Shown here: piece after piece, positions 35,379 to 44,130 of the stretch
How the letters are laid out: each line of letters starts with the position of its first letter
How positions within the stretch are numbered: the stretch's first letter is position 1
Source of the DNA: an uncultured Marvinbryantia sp.
GTDB taxonomy: Bacteria > Bacillota > Clostridia > Lachnospirales > Lachnospiraceae
Assembly (NCBI RefSeq): GCF_905201705.1
Contig: NZ_CAJKOX010000005.1
Span: 82,493-146,492 of the forward strand
Length of the DNA: 64,000 nucleotides
Direction of reading: 5' to 3'
The notes under the pieces: generated by a model
Told to the model about the DNA's origin: nothing
Seen by the model: only the letters and a program-made list of their open reading frames with translations
The model's database searches: none
Program-made: the position numbers and the translations under genes

Positions 35379-36176
35379 TCAGGCAAGAAATTCCGCCAGC
35401 ACATCCCGTATGATCCGCTCCTGCTCTTTGGAATCCATCTGCCGCAGGAGCTCCCTGTTCCGTTCCCGGTCGCTGTCCGAGACTGCCGTTTCCCGCGCAC
35501 CATCCTTTAATTTTGCCAGATTCGTTTTCAGCTCCCGTTTTTCCCGCTGCGCCTTCGTCTCCACCTGTTCTCCCTTCTTTTTGCGGATGCCGATCACAGA
35601 CGGCACTTTTGCTTTAACAGGCGCTGCAGCAGTTGCAGCCGCCACCTCTGCTTCCGCCTCCTGGTACTCGACCGCCGCTCCGCTGTGGAAGAAATAATCT
35701 TCCAGCTCCATCTGCAGGTAGGACGCCTTATACGGAAGGTCTGTCCACAAGCCAAATGCCACGGTCGCCGCCGTTACGCCGCCTGCTGTCCACAGGACGT
35801 TCTGTATATATGTATCGGATAATCCCGTCCGGAAACAATAAATAAGCCCCGCCGCGGCTGCCGCCATGCTAATGATATAAAGCCCGCCGGCCAGCCGCTT
35901 CCATTGATGGAAGGTCATGCGCATGAAACGGTAATCGCACATGCTCCGCCGTACAAAGACAGGAATGTTTACATTTTCATTGCTCCGCTTTTTGTCCATC
36001 CGGAATTTGTACCGCAATTGTTTCATAAAATCCCGCTTTTCCAGTTGTGTGTCCGACGCCTCCCGTATCAGCAGCTTATAGCGCCTGCTAATAATGAGCT
36101 GACAAAGTATCCCCAGCATCCCGACTGCCGCCATCGCGTAAAGTAATGTGCCTGTTTCTATGATTGTGCGTATCAT
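35379..36176 (-). CDS. Membrane protein of unknown function
   Basis: The 265-residue protein has three clear hydrophobic segments: about residues 7-30 (TLLYAMAAVGMLGILCQLI), 90-110 (LAGGLYIISMAAAAAGLIY) and 128-146. A central basic cytosolic loop (KKRSNENVNIPVFVRR) and a charged, Lys/Arg/Glu-rich C-terminal third likely forming a coiled coil complete it. No catalytic motif is recognised. It appears monocistronic, with its own terminator, 167 bases before pgi. Confidence 0.75.
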   Translation of the reverse strand: MIRTIIETGTLLYAMAAVGMLGILCQLIISRRYKLLIREASDTQLEKRDFMKQLRYKFRMDKKRSNENVNIPVFVRRSMCDYRFMRMTFHQWKRLAGGLYIISMAAAAAGLIYCFRTGLSDTYIQNVLWTAGGVTAATVAFGLWTDLPYKASYLQMELEDYFFHSGAAVEYQEAEAEVAAATAAAPVKAKVPSVIGIRKKKGEQVETKAQREKRELKTNLAKLKDGARETAVSDSDRERNRELLRQMDSKEQERIIRDVLAEFLA

Positions 36177-36506
36177 AGTGATCCCCCTTTTTAATTTTTA
36201 TGAAATTTGGTTTCTGACGGTCGTCCCACGCATCATCCCCGGGTAACTGCATGTCCGCCGTCACTTGCAGAGTATAAAGCACAAATCCAGTTTTGAAAAG
36301 CATTTCCGCTCGACAAAAAAAGCCTGCAGGCGCCGATTTTACCGGTACATGAACCTGCAGGAATTTTATGTAAAGCTTCATCCATTTGTGTGCTTAAAGC
36401 ACTTCGAGTAATGCGGTTTTTCATGGAATTTAGGGGGATAACAGCCCTTTCTAAAACATGCCCCGCCGCATGACAGGGCAGCGAAAGCTGTCGAAAAGTT
36501 CTTTCC
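36177..36506. other. Intergenic region downstream of accDA
   Basis: This 330-base gap has no convincing gene. It contains the probable terminator of the fatty-acid operon (36314-36361) and a short palindrome GTGCTT-A-AAGCAC near 36393-36405. Short frames here lack ribosome sites. Confidence 0.5.
36314..36361 (-). terminator. Terminator of the fatty-acid operon
   Basis: On the minus strand CCTGCAGG pairs with a second CCTGCAGG, enclosing an inner CCG/CGG pair, and is followed by C and seven T. It lies about 150 bases after the accDA stop. Confidence 0.7.
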
Positions 36507-38369
36507 TCACATCCTGCGGAACCGCTGATAGCGCGCCCGCGCGATTTCTTCCCCGGACGTCTCTCGGTACCTCTTTAAGAACCTCAGAATCTCCCTGCGC
36601 AGGTCAGCCGCCAACGCTTCCATGTCGTCCTTGTCCGCCGGAACCGGTTCGGGAATCACTTTCTCTATAATACCTGCTCCGGCAAGCTCCGCCGCCGTCA
36701 TTTTCATGACTGCCGCCGCTTCCCGGGCGCGCTTCCCGTCCTTCCATAGGATCGCCGCAAATCCCTCCGGCGACAAAACAGAGTATACGGCGTTTTCCAG
36801 CATCCATACCTCGTTTGCCACGGCAAACGCCAGCGCCCCGCCGGAGCCGCCCTCCCCTGTTATAATAGAAAGCACCGGCACACGCAGATCAGATAACTCA
36901 CAGAGATTACGCGCGATCGCCTCACCCTGCCCGCGCTCCTCCGCCTCTATGCCGCAGAACGCGCCCGGCGTATCCACCAGAAAGATCACCGGTCTGCCAA
37001 ACTTCTCCGCCTGCTTTGCCAGACGGAGCGCCTTGCGGTAGCCCTCCGGATTCGGCATTCCAAAATTCCGACGCTTGTTTTCCTTTGCCCCGCGCCCTTT
37101 CTGCTGACCGATCACGGTAACGTACTGCCCCTCTATCGAAGCAATACCTCCAATAACCGCGCGGTCGTCTCCAAATACACGGTCACCGTGAAGTTCCATA
37201 AAACCGTCGAAAACCTTCGCAATATATTCTCTGGTATGTGGTCGATCCGCACTGCGCGCCCGCTGCACGCGCTCCCATGCATCGCAGTCATTCTCAGACG
37301 CGCCGCGCCCGAAGAGTCCTTCTCCGTCTGTCGCAGCGTACATGAAGGTTCCTTCTCCGCATTCTCCACCTGACGTACCGCGCACAGCAGCTTCTTCTCC
37401 GCATTCTCCATCTGACGCGTCTCGCACAGCTGCTCCTTCTCCGTCAGATACAACGCACCCGGAAGCTCCCGTCTTTGCAGCAGCCTCCTTCCCGCCGGAG
37501 ATGTCCTGCCGACGCTCCGTGCTCCGCAGCAGCACCGCGAGCGTTTTCCGCATCTGCTCACGCCCTGCTACCCGATCCACAAATCCGTGTTTCTGCAAAA
37601 ACTCCGCGCTCTGGAAGCCCGCCGGCAGCTTCTGCCCGATCGTCTGACGTATCACGCGCGATCCGGCAAAACCGATCAGTGCCTCCGGCTCTGCAAGGAT
37701 CACATCTCCCAACATCGCAAAGCTTGCCGTCACGCCTCCGGTCGTCGGATCTGTCAGTACCGGAACATACAAAAGTCCCGCCTCATCATGCTTTTTCAGG
37801 GCCTGCGATGTTTTCGCCATCTGCATCAGCGAAAAAATCCCCTCCTGCATACGCGCCCCGCCGGAGCAGCAGAAGAGAACTACCGGCAACCGTTCCTTCG
37901 TCGCGCGCTCGATCATGCGCGTGATTTTTTCCCCGACCGCCGTCCCCATGCTTCCCATCAGAAAATCCGCCGACGTCACTCCAATTGCTGTGCGGATACC
38001 GCCGATCAGTGCCTCTCCTGTCAACACAGCCTCTTTGATGCCCGTGCTTTCCCGAAGCTGCTGCAGCTTTTCCTCATATCCGTCGAACGCAAGCGGATCA
38101 TTTCCAACAAGCTCTGCGTCCCACTCCCGGAAGCTCCCGGCGTCCGCCGTAAGACTTATCCTCACGGACGGTTCTATCCGGAAATGTTTTCCACATTCCG
38201 GGCAGCAATACCAGTTTTTCTGCACATCTTCCTCATAAAGGATCCTCCGGCAGCCGCTGCATTTGCGGAACATCCCGTCCGGCACCTGCCCTTTCCTGAC
38301 CGACTGCATTTTCGTTATCTCTGATTGGGATATCTCGTCTGTCTTCCTTTTAAAACGTTCTCTCAGCAT
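36507..38369 (-). CDS. accDA: Acetyl-CoA carboxylase carboxyltransferase, fused beta and alpha subunits
   Basis: The 620-residue protein joins AccD (about 1-285) to AccA (about 365-620). AccD has the zinc ribbon C37/C40/C56/C59 and the SGGARMQEG and LTDPTTGGVTASFA motifs; AccA has GDRAVIGGI-like, QKGRGAKENKRRNFGMPNPEGYRKAL and EGGSGGALAF. The join is a Gly/Ser/Glu-rich linker of about 75 residues with a repeated GGECGE unit, and AccA lacks its usual N-terminal helices. The enzyme transfers CO2 from carboxybiotin to acetyl-CoA. The start at 38369 has GGAGG 12 bases ahead, a long spacing. The frame to 38447 overlaps accC. Confidence 0.93.
   Translation of the reverse strand: MLRERFKRKTDEISQSEITKMQSVRKGQVPDGMFRKCSGCRRILYEEDVQKNWYCCPECGKHFRIEPSVRISLTADAGSFREWDAELVGNDPLAFDGYEEKLQQLRESTGIKEAVLTGEALIGGIRTAIGVTSADFLMGSMGTAVGEKITRMIERATKERLPVVLFCCSGGARMQEGIFSLMQMAKTSQALKKHDEAGLLYVPVLTDPTTGGVTASFAMLGDVILAEPEALIGFAGSRVIRQTIGQKLPAGFQSAEFLQKHGFVDRVAGREQMRKTLAVLLRSTERRQDISGGKEAAAKTGASGCVVSDGEGAAVRDASDGECGEEAAVRGTSGGECGEGTFMYAATDGEGLFGRGASENDCDAWERVQRARSADRPHTREYIAKVFDGFMELHGDRVFGDDRAVIGGIASIEGQYVTVIGQQKGRGAKENKRRNFGMPNPEGYRKALRLAKQAEKFGRPVIFLVDTPGAFCGIEAEERGQGEAIARNLCELSDLRVPVLSIITGEGGSGGALAFAVANEVWMLENAVYSVLSPEGFAAILWKDGKRAREAAAVMKMTAAELAGAGIIEKVIPEPVPADKDDMEALAADLRREILRFLKRYRETSGEEIARARYQRFRRM
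37275..37508 (-). repeat. Low-complexity linker repeats within accDA
   Basis: The linker DNA repeats CTTCTCCGCATTCTCCA on the plus strand at about 37347 and 37391, with further CCTTCTCCGTC variants. In protein it gives repeats around DGECGEEAAVRGTS and GGECGEGTF. Recent slippage expansion is likely. Confidence 0.65.
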
Positions 38370-38388
38370 CGCAATCTCTGTCCTCCTG

Positions 38389-39723
38389 TCACCCCAGCCG
38401 CGCATTAATCGCTTCCGCATCCCCGGCGGCAAACTCCGCGCTTCCAATCAGCTCATATTGAAAATCCAGGTTTGTCGTCACGCCCTCGATCACAAGCTCG
38501 CCAAGCGCGCTTCGCATTCTGCTGATCGCCTCCGCCCGGTCTCTGCCGCGGACGATCACCTTTGCAAGCATCGAATCGTAATAGGGCAATATCTCGCAGC
38601 CCCGATACAGCATCGTATCCACGCGGACTCCATTTCCGCCCGGAATATGCAGCTCCGTGACTGTTCCTGTACATGGAAGAAACCCGCGCTTCGGATCCTC
38701 CGCCGTGATGCGGCACTCGATCGCATGTCCGCGCGCGCAGATATCACTCTGACAATAAGAGAGCTTTTCGCCCGCCGAAATGCGGATCATTTCTTTGATC
38801 AGATCTGTCCCTGTTACCATCTCTGTGACAGGATGCTCTACCTGGATACGCGTATTCATTTCCATAAAATAAAAGTGATTTTCGGCATCTACAAGAAATT
38901 CCACCGTTCCCGCACTGTAATACCCGGCAGCTTTTGCAGCGGCAACGGCAGCCTTCCCCATCCTGGTCCGCAGCTCTTCTGATAAAAGCATTGCCGGGGT
39001 TTCCTCTATAAGCTTCTGATGCCTTCGCTGAATGGAGCAGTCGCGCTCCCCAAGATGAATGGTGTTACCCTCCCGGTCGGCAAGTATCTGAAACTCTATG
39101 TGACGTACCGGGTGAAGATACTTTTCAATATACATATGATTATCGCCGAAAGCCAGTTCCGTCTCCCGCTGCGCAACCCGAAAGGCTTCCTCAAACTGCT
39201 CCGGTTTTTCCACCACGCGCATTCCTTTTCCGCCGCCTCCGGCGGACGCCTTGACGATCACCGGATAGCCGATCCCATCTGCAAAACGGCGGGCGTCCCC
39301 GACATCCGTCACTGCAGCTTCCGTTCCCGGAATCACCGGAATACCCGCCTGCATCATCATTCTGCGCGCCTCCGCTTTATCGCCCATGCGTGCAATGCAT
39401 TCCGGCGACGGACCGATAAAAGCAATTCCACAGCGCGCGCACATTCCGGCAAATCGGGTATTTTCTGACAGAAACCCAAATCCCGGATGCACAGCCTCCG
39501 CGCCGGATGCAACCGCGGCGCTTAAAATACTTTCCATATTTAAATAGCTGTCCGCCGGTCTTGCCCCGCCGATGCAGATGCACTCGTCCGCAAGCTGCGC
39601 ATGCAGCGCCTCCCTGTCCGCCTCTGAGCAGACTGCCACGGTGCAGATTCCCATTTCTCTGCACGCACGTATAATGCGCACAGCGATTTCACCTCTGTTT
39701 GCAACTAAAATTTTCTGATACAT
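38389..39723 (-). CDS. accC: Biotin carboxylase subunit of acetyl-CoA carboxylase
   Basis: The 444-residue ATP-grasp protein has KILVANRGEIAVRIIRACREMG, the glycine-rich loop KASAGGGGKGMRVV, the HPVRHIEFQILAD segment, ERDCSIQRRHQK and the catalytic MNTRIQVEHPVTE region. It carboxylates the biotin carried by AccB using ATP and bicarbonate. It lies 11 bases after fabZ and 19 before accDA. Confidence 0.96.
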   Translation of the reverse strand: MYQKILVANRGEIAVRIIRACREMGICTVAVCSEADREALHAQLADECICIGGARPADSYLNMESILSAAVASGAEAVHPGFGFLSENTRFAGMCARCGIAFIGPSPECIARMGDKAEARRMMMQAGIPVIPGTEAAVTDVGDARRFADGIGYPVIVKASAGGGGKGMRVVEKPEQFEEAFRVAQRETELAFGDNHMYIEKYLHPVRHIEFQILADREGNTIHLGERDCSIQRRHQKLIEETPAMLLSEELRTRMGKAAVAAAKAAGYYSAGTVEFLVDAENHFYFMEMNTRIQVEHPVTEMVTGTDLIKEMIRISAGEKLSYCQSDICARGHAIECRITAEDPKRGFLPCTGTVTELHIPGGNGVRVDTMLYRGCEILPYYDSMLAKVIVRGRDRAEAISRMRSALGELVIEGVTTNLDFQYELIGSAEFAAGDAEAINARLG

Positions 39724-39734
39724 ATGCTTTTCCC

Positions 39735-40172
39735 TTACTTTTCGCTGTCCTGCTGGATCACAAAGGTCAGCTCCGCCTCCGTGCAGACCTTGCCATCCAC
39801 ATACGCCGTCGCCTTCGCCACGCCGATCATACCGCGCAGCTTTATCAGCTCTGTCTCCAGACGCAGCACATCTCCCGGAATCACCTTCCGGCGGAAACGC
39901 GCGTTCCGGATTCCTCCAAAGAGCGCCAGCTTTCCGCGGTGCTCCTCGCAGGACAGCAGCGCGACAGCCCCGACCTGCGCCAGCGCTTCACATATTAAAA
40001 CGCCAGGCATCACCGGTTCCTGTGGAAAATGTCCGGCAAAAAACGGTTCATTATATGTTACCGCCTTGCAGCCGACCGCCCGCTTTCCCGGCTCCAGTTC
40101 GTCAATGCGGTCCACCAGCAGAAACGGCGACCGGTGCGGTAAAATCTCCATAATCTGATTTACATTTAACAT
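39735..40172 (-). CDS. fabZ: 3-hydroxyacyl-ACP dehydratase
   Basis: The 145-residue hot-dog protein has H48 in FFAGHFPQEPVMPG and E62 in LICEALAQ, the FabZ catalytic pair. It dehydrates 3-hydroxyacyl-ACP to trans-2-enoyl-ACP. GAGGAG lies six bases before the ATG at 40172; the frame from 40199 is rejected. Confidence 0.95.
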   Translation of the reverse strand: MLNVNQIMEILPHRSPFLLVDRIDELEPGKRAVGCKAVTYNEPFFAGHFPQEPVMPGVLICEALAQVGAVALLSCEEHRGKLALFGGIRNARFRRKVIPGDVLRLETELIKLRGMIGVAKATAYVDGKVCTEAELTFVIQQDSEK

Positions 40173-40202
40173 ATTACTCTCCTCATCCGTGCAGACCACA
40201 CG

Positions 40203-40745
40203 CTATTTACTCTCCCCGTCCGCAGCGCGCAAACGGAAAAGCGGCTGTCCAAACTCCACGAGCTGCTCGTTCCTGGCGAGAATTTCCTCTACGATGCCCC
40301 CACGCTCCGCTTCCACCTCATTCATCAGCTTCATCGCTTCTATGATTGCAACAACCTGCCCTTTTCTGACGGTATCACCAACGGAAACAAACGGCGCTTT
40401 ATCTGCTGACGGAGCGGCATAGAAGGTTCCCACCATCGGGGACTCGATGTATACCATATTCTCCGCGCGGTCCACACCTACTTTATCTGCCGCATTGCTG
40501 TCCGTACCTTTGGCACCTGTCGCATTGTTGTCCGTACCTGCTTTGTCTGTTGCATCGCTGTCCGCACCTTTGGCGCCTACCGCATCTCCGTCCATACCTT
40601 TGATGCCTGCCGCACCCGCTCTGTCTGTCGTATTTTGCATTTTAATATGTAACTTTGTGTCCGCATCCCGGTACGAAAACGAGGCAAGCCCCGCCTGCTG
40701 CACCTTATCGATCACATGAAATATCTCATTTAAAGTTAATTCCAT
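40203..40745 (-). CDS. accB: Biotin carboxyl carrier protein
   Basis: The 180-residue protein ends with the biotinyl domain, with the modified lysine K139 in EAMKLMNEV and the thumb region SPMVGTFYAAPSADKAPFV. Between the N-terminal helices and the biotinyl domain is a 50-residue Ala/Asp/Gly linker built from a 20-residue unit repeated twice (55-74 and 75-94) plus a partial copy. It carries CO2 between AccC and AccDA. The ATG at 40745 is preferred to GTG at 40754 by alignment with the family start and GGGGTG six bases ahead. Confidence 0.93.
   Translation of the reverse strand: MELTLNEIFHVIDKVQQAGLASFSYRDADTKLHIKMQNTTDRAGAAGIKGMDGDAVGAKGADSDATDKAGTDNNATGAKGTDSNAADKVGVDRAENMVYIESPMVGTFYAAPSADKAPFVSVGDTVRKGQVVAIIEAMKLMNEVEAERGGIVEEILARNEQLVEFGQPLFRLRAADGESK
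40464..40583 (-). repeat. Two 60-nt tandem units in the accB linker
   Basis: Units at 40524-40583 and 40464-40523 encode AVGAKGADSDATDKAGTDNN and ATGAKGTDSNAADKVGVDRA. The length is a multiple of three, so the frame is kept. Confidence 0.8.
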
Positions 40746-40817
40746 ATCCTTCACCCCGCAAATTTCTATATCAAAAGGCTGCTCCTGTGCCGTGCCAGCC
40801 TGCCGTCCTGTCTGGCA

Positions 40818-41660
40818 TCATTCTGTATACTTCTTCACCAGCAGACTGCCGTTGTGACCGCCGAAGCCAAGTGAATTGCTGATAGCGGCTGTCACCTCGC
40901 GTTCCACCGGTTCCTTCGTATAATTCAGATCCATCTCTGCCTCCGCTTCCCGGAAACCAGCCGTGGCATGGATGTAGTTTTCCATCACGCTCTTCACGCA
41001 GACAATAAACTCCGCCGCTCCTGCCGCCCCGAGCATATGCCCGGTCATGGATTTCGTGGAATTGACATTCAGCGCATATGCATCCTTCCCGAACGCTTTT
41101 TTAATCGCGCGTGTCTCATATAAATCATTGTGATGCGTTCCTGTTCCGTGTGCGTTGATGTACTGCACCTCCCCGGGCGTCAGCCCTGCCTCCTGCATAG
41201 CAAGCTGCATCGCGCGCGCCGCACCCTCCCCGTTTTCCTCCGGCGAGGTCATATGAAACGCATCGCAGGTAGCGCCGTATCCGCCGATTTCCGCATAAAT
41301 CTTCGCGCCGCGCTTCTGAGCATGCTCAAGGGATTCGGCGTCAAATGCCTCCGCGCTCATGCGCACCGCCAGTCCATCTCTGGTAATCCCGGCATTGTTT
41401 ACCAGAATATCAATTCTTCCAAGCTTCTCTGCTATCTCATGGAACATTGCGGCGCATTCTTCCTCCTTTGTGACATCCGCCCGGATCGCCAGAGCGCGCC
41501 TTCCCATCGCTTCTATCTCCGCAGCCGTTTCCTGCGCTGCATCGCGCGAGCCGCTGTAGTTTACCGCCACATCCGCGCCATATCCTGCAAGCGTGAGCGC
41601 CGTCTCTCTGCCGATTCCGCGCCCGCCGCCTGTCACCAGTGCAATTTTTCCTTTCAGCAT
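40818..41660 (-). CDS. Chimeric gene: N-terminal half of FabG fused to C-terminal part of FabF
   Basis: Residues 1-108 are the start of a 3-oxoacyl-ACP reductase: LVTGGGRGIGRETALTLAGY, RADVTKEEE, DILVNNAGITRDGLAVRMSA. From residue 109 the sequence is the end of a 3-oxoacyl-ACP synthase II: ESLEHAQKRGAKIYAEIGGY, NAHGTGTHHNDLYET (H171), NSTKSMTGHMLGAAG (H208) and SLGFGGHNGSLLVKK. The frame is uninterrupted across the join near 41337. FabG's Ser-Tyr-Lys catalytic residues and FabF's nucleophilic cysteine are both missing, so neither activity is expected. The position, between fabD and accB, is where separate fabG and fabF genes normally stand; a deletion of about 1.2 kb is the simplest cause, biological or assembly-made. 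AGGAGG precedes the ATG. Confidence 0.9.
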   Translation of the reverse strand: MLKGKIALVTGGGRGIGRETALTLAGYGADVAVNYSGSRDAAQETAAEIEAMGRRALAIRADVTKEEECAAMFHEIAEKLGRIDILVNNAGITRDGLAVRMSAEAFDAESLEHAQKRGAKIYAEIGGYGATCDAFHMTSPEENGEGAARAMQLAMQEAGLTPGEVQYINAHGTGTHHNDLYETRAIKKAFGKDAYALNVNSTKSMTGHMLGAAGAAEFIVCVKSVMENYIHATAGFREAEAEMDLNYTKEPVEREVTAAISNSLGFGGHNGSLLVKKYTE

Positions 41661-41728
41661 AGCTTCCTCCTGGTTTTTCACTTTTTATCCCGGCTGCATC
41701 TGCACAGCCTTCTCCTGCTTCCTTCCGC

Positions 41729-42652
41729 TCATTTCGTCTGCGCCAGCACAGCGCGCAGATCCTCCGGCTTTTCAATATGATACATTTTCACAGAGCCGTC
41801 GATTTTTTTCATAAAATTGCTGAGCGTCTTTCCCGGTCCGATCTCAATGAACGTGTCAACGCCCTCCCCGATCAGACAGCGCATACTCTGCTGCCAGAGT
41901 ACGGGCGAAAACACCTGCTGCCCCAGCAGCTTTCTTAGCGCCCGCGGGTCATTCTCCGCCTTTGCCGTCACATTGGATACAAAAAGCAGCTCCGGTCTGC
42001 GGATATCGACCGTCTCCAGAAATGACTCCAGCTTCTCTCCGGCGCCTTTGAGCATCGGCGAGTGGAACGGTCCGCTGACCTTTAACATCACCGTGCGCGC
42101 CGCACCCGCTGCCAGCAGCCGCTCTGCCGCTTCCCGGACAGCCTCTTTTTCGCCGGTAATGACCTGCTGTCCAGGACAGTTATCGTTTGCCAGGCTGACT
42201 ATGCCCGCCGTTTCCGCGCAGATTTCTTCGATCGGCAGCGGTTTTCTGGAAAGCACTGCGCACATGCAGCCTTCTCCCTCCGGCACTGCGGTGTGCATAT
42301 AAACGCCGCGTTTGCATACAATTTTCACAGCGTCCGTGAAAGAAAAGCTGCCGGCAGCCGTCAGAGCACAGTATTCGCCAAGGCTCAATCCCGCCGCGGC
42401 ATCCGCGCGGATTCCTTCCTTTTCCGCCGCGCCCAATATTGCGCAGCACGCTGTCAAAAGCGCCGGCTGCGTGAACGGTGTCTCGTTAATTCTGTCGTTT
42501 TCCGTGAAGCAGAGCTGCTCCAGCGAAAAGCCTGCCGCCTGGGACGCCAGCGCAAACACCCGGCGGCTCTCCTCATATTCCTCATAAAACTCCCGCGCCA
42601 TTCCCACATACTGCGCTCCCTGGCCCGGAAATAAAAATGCTGTCTTCGCCAT
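41729..42652 (-). CDS. fabD: Malonyl-CoA:ACP transacylase
   Basis: The 307-residue protein has FLFPGQGAQYVGMA, the nucleophile S90 in GLSLGEYCAL and the histidine in VSGPFHSPMLKGAG. It loads malonate onto ACP. AAGGAG precedes the ATG at 42652; the frame from 42679 is rejected. Gaps to its neighbours are 57 and 68 bases, longer than in the rest of the operon. Confidence 0.95.
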   Translation of the reverse strand: MAKTAFLFPGQGAQYVGMAREFYEEYEESRRVFALASQAAGFSLEQLCFTENDRINETPFTQPALLTACCAILGAAEKEGIRADAAAGLSLGEYCALTAAGSFSFTDAVKIVCKRGVYMHTAVPEGEGCMCAVLSRKPLPIEEICAETAGIVSLANDNCPGQQVITGEKEAVREAAERLLAAGAARTVMLKVSGPFHSPMLKGAGEKLESFLETVDIRRPELLFVSNVTAKAENDPRALRKLLGQQVFSPVLWQQSMRCLIGEGVDTFIEIGPGKTLSNFMKKIDGSVKMYHIEKPEDLRAVLAQTK

Positions 42653-42709
42653 TATTTCTCCTTTGCCTGCAGCTTCCACTGTTTCCGGGTACCAAAAACC
42701 CGTGCATCT

Positions 42710-43636
42710 TTACCCATGCAGCAGCTCCTCCGCCTGCGTCATGACCTCCTCAAGGATTTCACGACAGGTCTGTTCTCTTTTCACCAGCCCGGCAATCTGA
42801 CCCGACATCATGGAGCCCTGATCGGCGTCGCCCTCCAGCACCGCCCGGCGCAGTCCGCCGATCGTCAGTGCTTCCAGCTTATCAAAGCTGCCGCCCTCCT
42901 TCTCCATCCGGAGATATTCCCGTGTCATCTTATTGCGAAGCGTGCGCACCGGATGCCCGGTACTGCGCCCCGTCACAACAGTGTCGATATCCTTCGCCCG
43001 CAGAACACGATCCTTATAATTCTGATGTATCACACATTCCTTTGCAGCCAGAAAGCGCGTGCCCATCTGGACGCCCTGCGCGCCAAGCATCATCGCCGCC
43101 GCAAAGCCGCGTCCGTCGCCGATTCCGCCCGCTGCGATCACCGGAATCTCCACGGCATCCGCCACCTGCGGCACCAGCGCCATAGTAGTCGTCTCACCGA
43201 CATGACCGCCAGACTCGCAGCCCTCCGCGATTACTGCGTCCGCACCGCTCCGCTGCATCATTTTTGCAAGTGCCACTGAAGCAACTACCGGAATTACGCG
43301 AATACCCGCATTTTTCCACATCGTCATGTATGTTCCCGGATTACCCGCTCCTGTAGTCACCACCGGAACCCGCTCCTGTGCAGCAAGATGCGCAATATCC
43401 TCCGCATAGGGGCTGAGCAGCATAATATTCAGCCCGAACGGCTTATCTGTCTGCTCCTTTACCTTCTTAATCTGCTCCTTCACATATTCATACGGCGCAT
43501 TCGCCGCCGCAAGAATCCCAAGTCCCCCTGCATTAGAAACGGCGGCCGCAAGGGTACTTTCCGCTACCCATGCCATGCCGCCCTGGAGAATTGGATACTG
43601 TATACCAAGCAATTCCGTGATTGCCGTCTTTCTCAT
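42710..43636 (-). CDS. fabK: Enoyl-ACP reductase II
   Basis: The 308-residue FMN TIM-barrel protein has IQYPILQGGMAWVAESTLAAAVSNAGGLG, EGCESGGHVGE and IPVIAAGGIGDGRGFAAAMMLGAQGVQMGTRF, the FabK/nitronate monooxygenase pattern. Its position between acpP and fabD makes FabK the right call. It carries out the last reduction of each elongation cycle and substitutes for FabI. Its start overlaps the acpP stop by four bases. Confidence 0.93.
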   Translation of the reverse strand: MRKTAITELLGIQYPILQGGMAWVAESTLAAAVSNAGGLGILAAANAPYEYVKEQIKKVKEQTDKPFGLNIMLLSPYAEDIAHLAAQERVPVVTTGAGNPGTYMTMWKNAGIRVIPVVASVALAKMMQRSGADAVIAEGCESGGHVGETTTMALVPQVADAVEIPVIAAGGIGDGRGFAAAMMLGAQGVQMGTRFLAAKECVIHQNYKDRVLRAKDIDTVVTGRSTGHPVRTLRNKMTREYLRMEKEGGSFDKLEALTIGGLRRAVLEGDADQGSMMSGQIAGLVKREQTCREILEEVMTQAEELLHG

Positions 43637-43866
43637 TTCCAGCTCCCCTTTTCCTCCAGATAATCCACAACTGCCTGTACCGTGTTCAGCTTTTCCAGCT
43701 CCTCAGACGGTATCTCCACGTCGTATTCTTCCTCCAGCGCGGACACCAGTTCAAAAAGGTCCAGAGAATCCGCTCCGAGGTCTTTTCGAAAATCCGTCTC
43801 AGGTCTTACCTCTTCTTCCTCCACATTTAACTGCTCTGCTACGATCGAAATTAATTTTTCTAACAT
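43633..43866 (-). CDS. acpP: Acyl carrier protein
   Basis: The 77-residue acidic protein has the phosphopantetheine serine S34 in GADSLDLFELV and the typical four-helix ACP length. It is the first fatty-acid gene of the operon, 27 bases after a small membrane-protein gene. Confidence 0.95.
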   Translation of the reverse strand: MLEKLISIVAEQLNVEEEEVRPETDFRKDLGADSLDLFELVSALEEEYDVEIPSEELEKLNTVQAVVDYLEEKGSWK

Positions 43867-43893
43867 TTTCCTCTCCTTATCTGCACGCTTTTT

Positions 43894-44130
43894 TTATGCC
43901 GCGCGCCTGAATAAATCATGCTTTCTGCACACAAACACGGCCACTGCCGTCAGTGCAACGGAAGCGGCAACCCCGGATAAAATCACTGTTTTCCGTTTAT
44001 TCCGGCTATTTTTGTGTTCCGTGGGAAATTCCACCTTTTCAAGATCCCCTTCCGGGATTTCCTCCGCCGCCAGCTCCATATCTATCTGGCTCATAATGTC
44101 TATCAGACGTGCCTGGCTCCACAAGCTCAT
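43894..44130 (-). CDS. Small single-pass membrane protein, possible anti-sigma partner
   Basis: This 78-residue protein has an acidic N-terminal half (SQIDMELAAEEIPEGDLEKVEF), a basic stretch and one membrane segment (about 49-66, VILSGVAASVALTAVAVFV). Its start overlaps the end of the sigma-factor gene by four bases, the arrangement of sigma/anti-sigma pairs. No zinc-binding anti-sigma motif is present, so that role is inference. Confidence 0.65.
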   Translation of the reverse strand: MSLWSQARLIDIMSQIDMELAAEEIPEGDLEKVEFPTEHKNSRNKRKTVILSGVAASVALTAVAVFVCRKHDLFRRAA

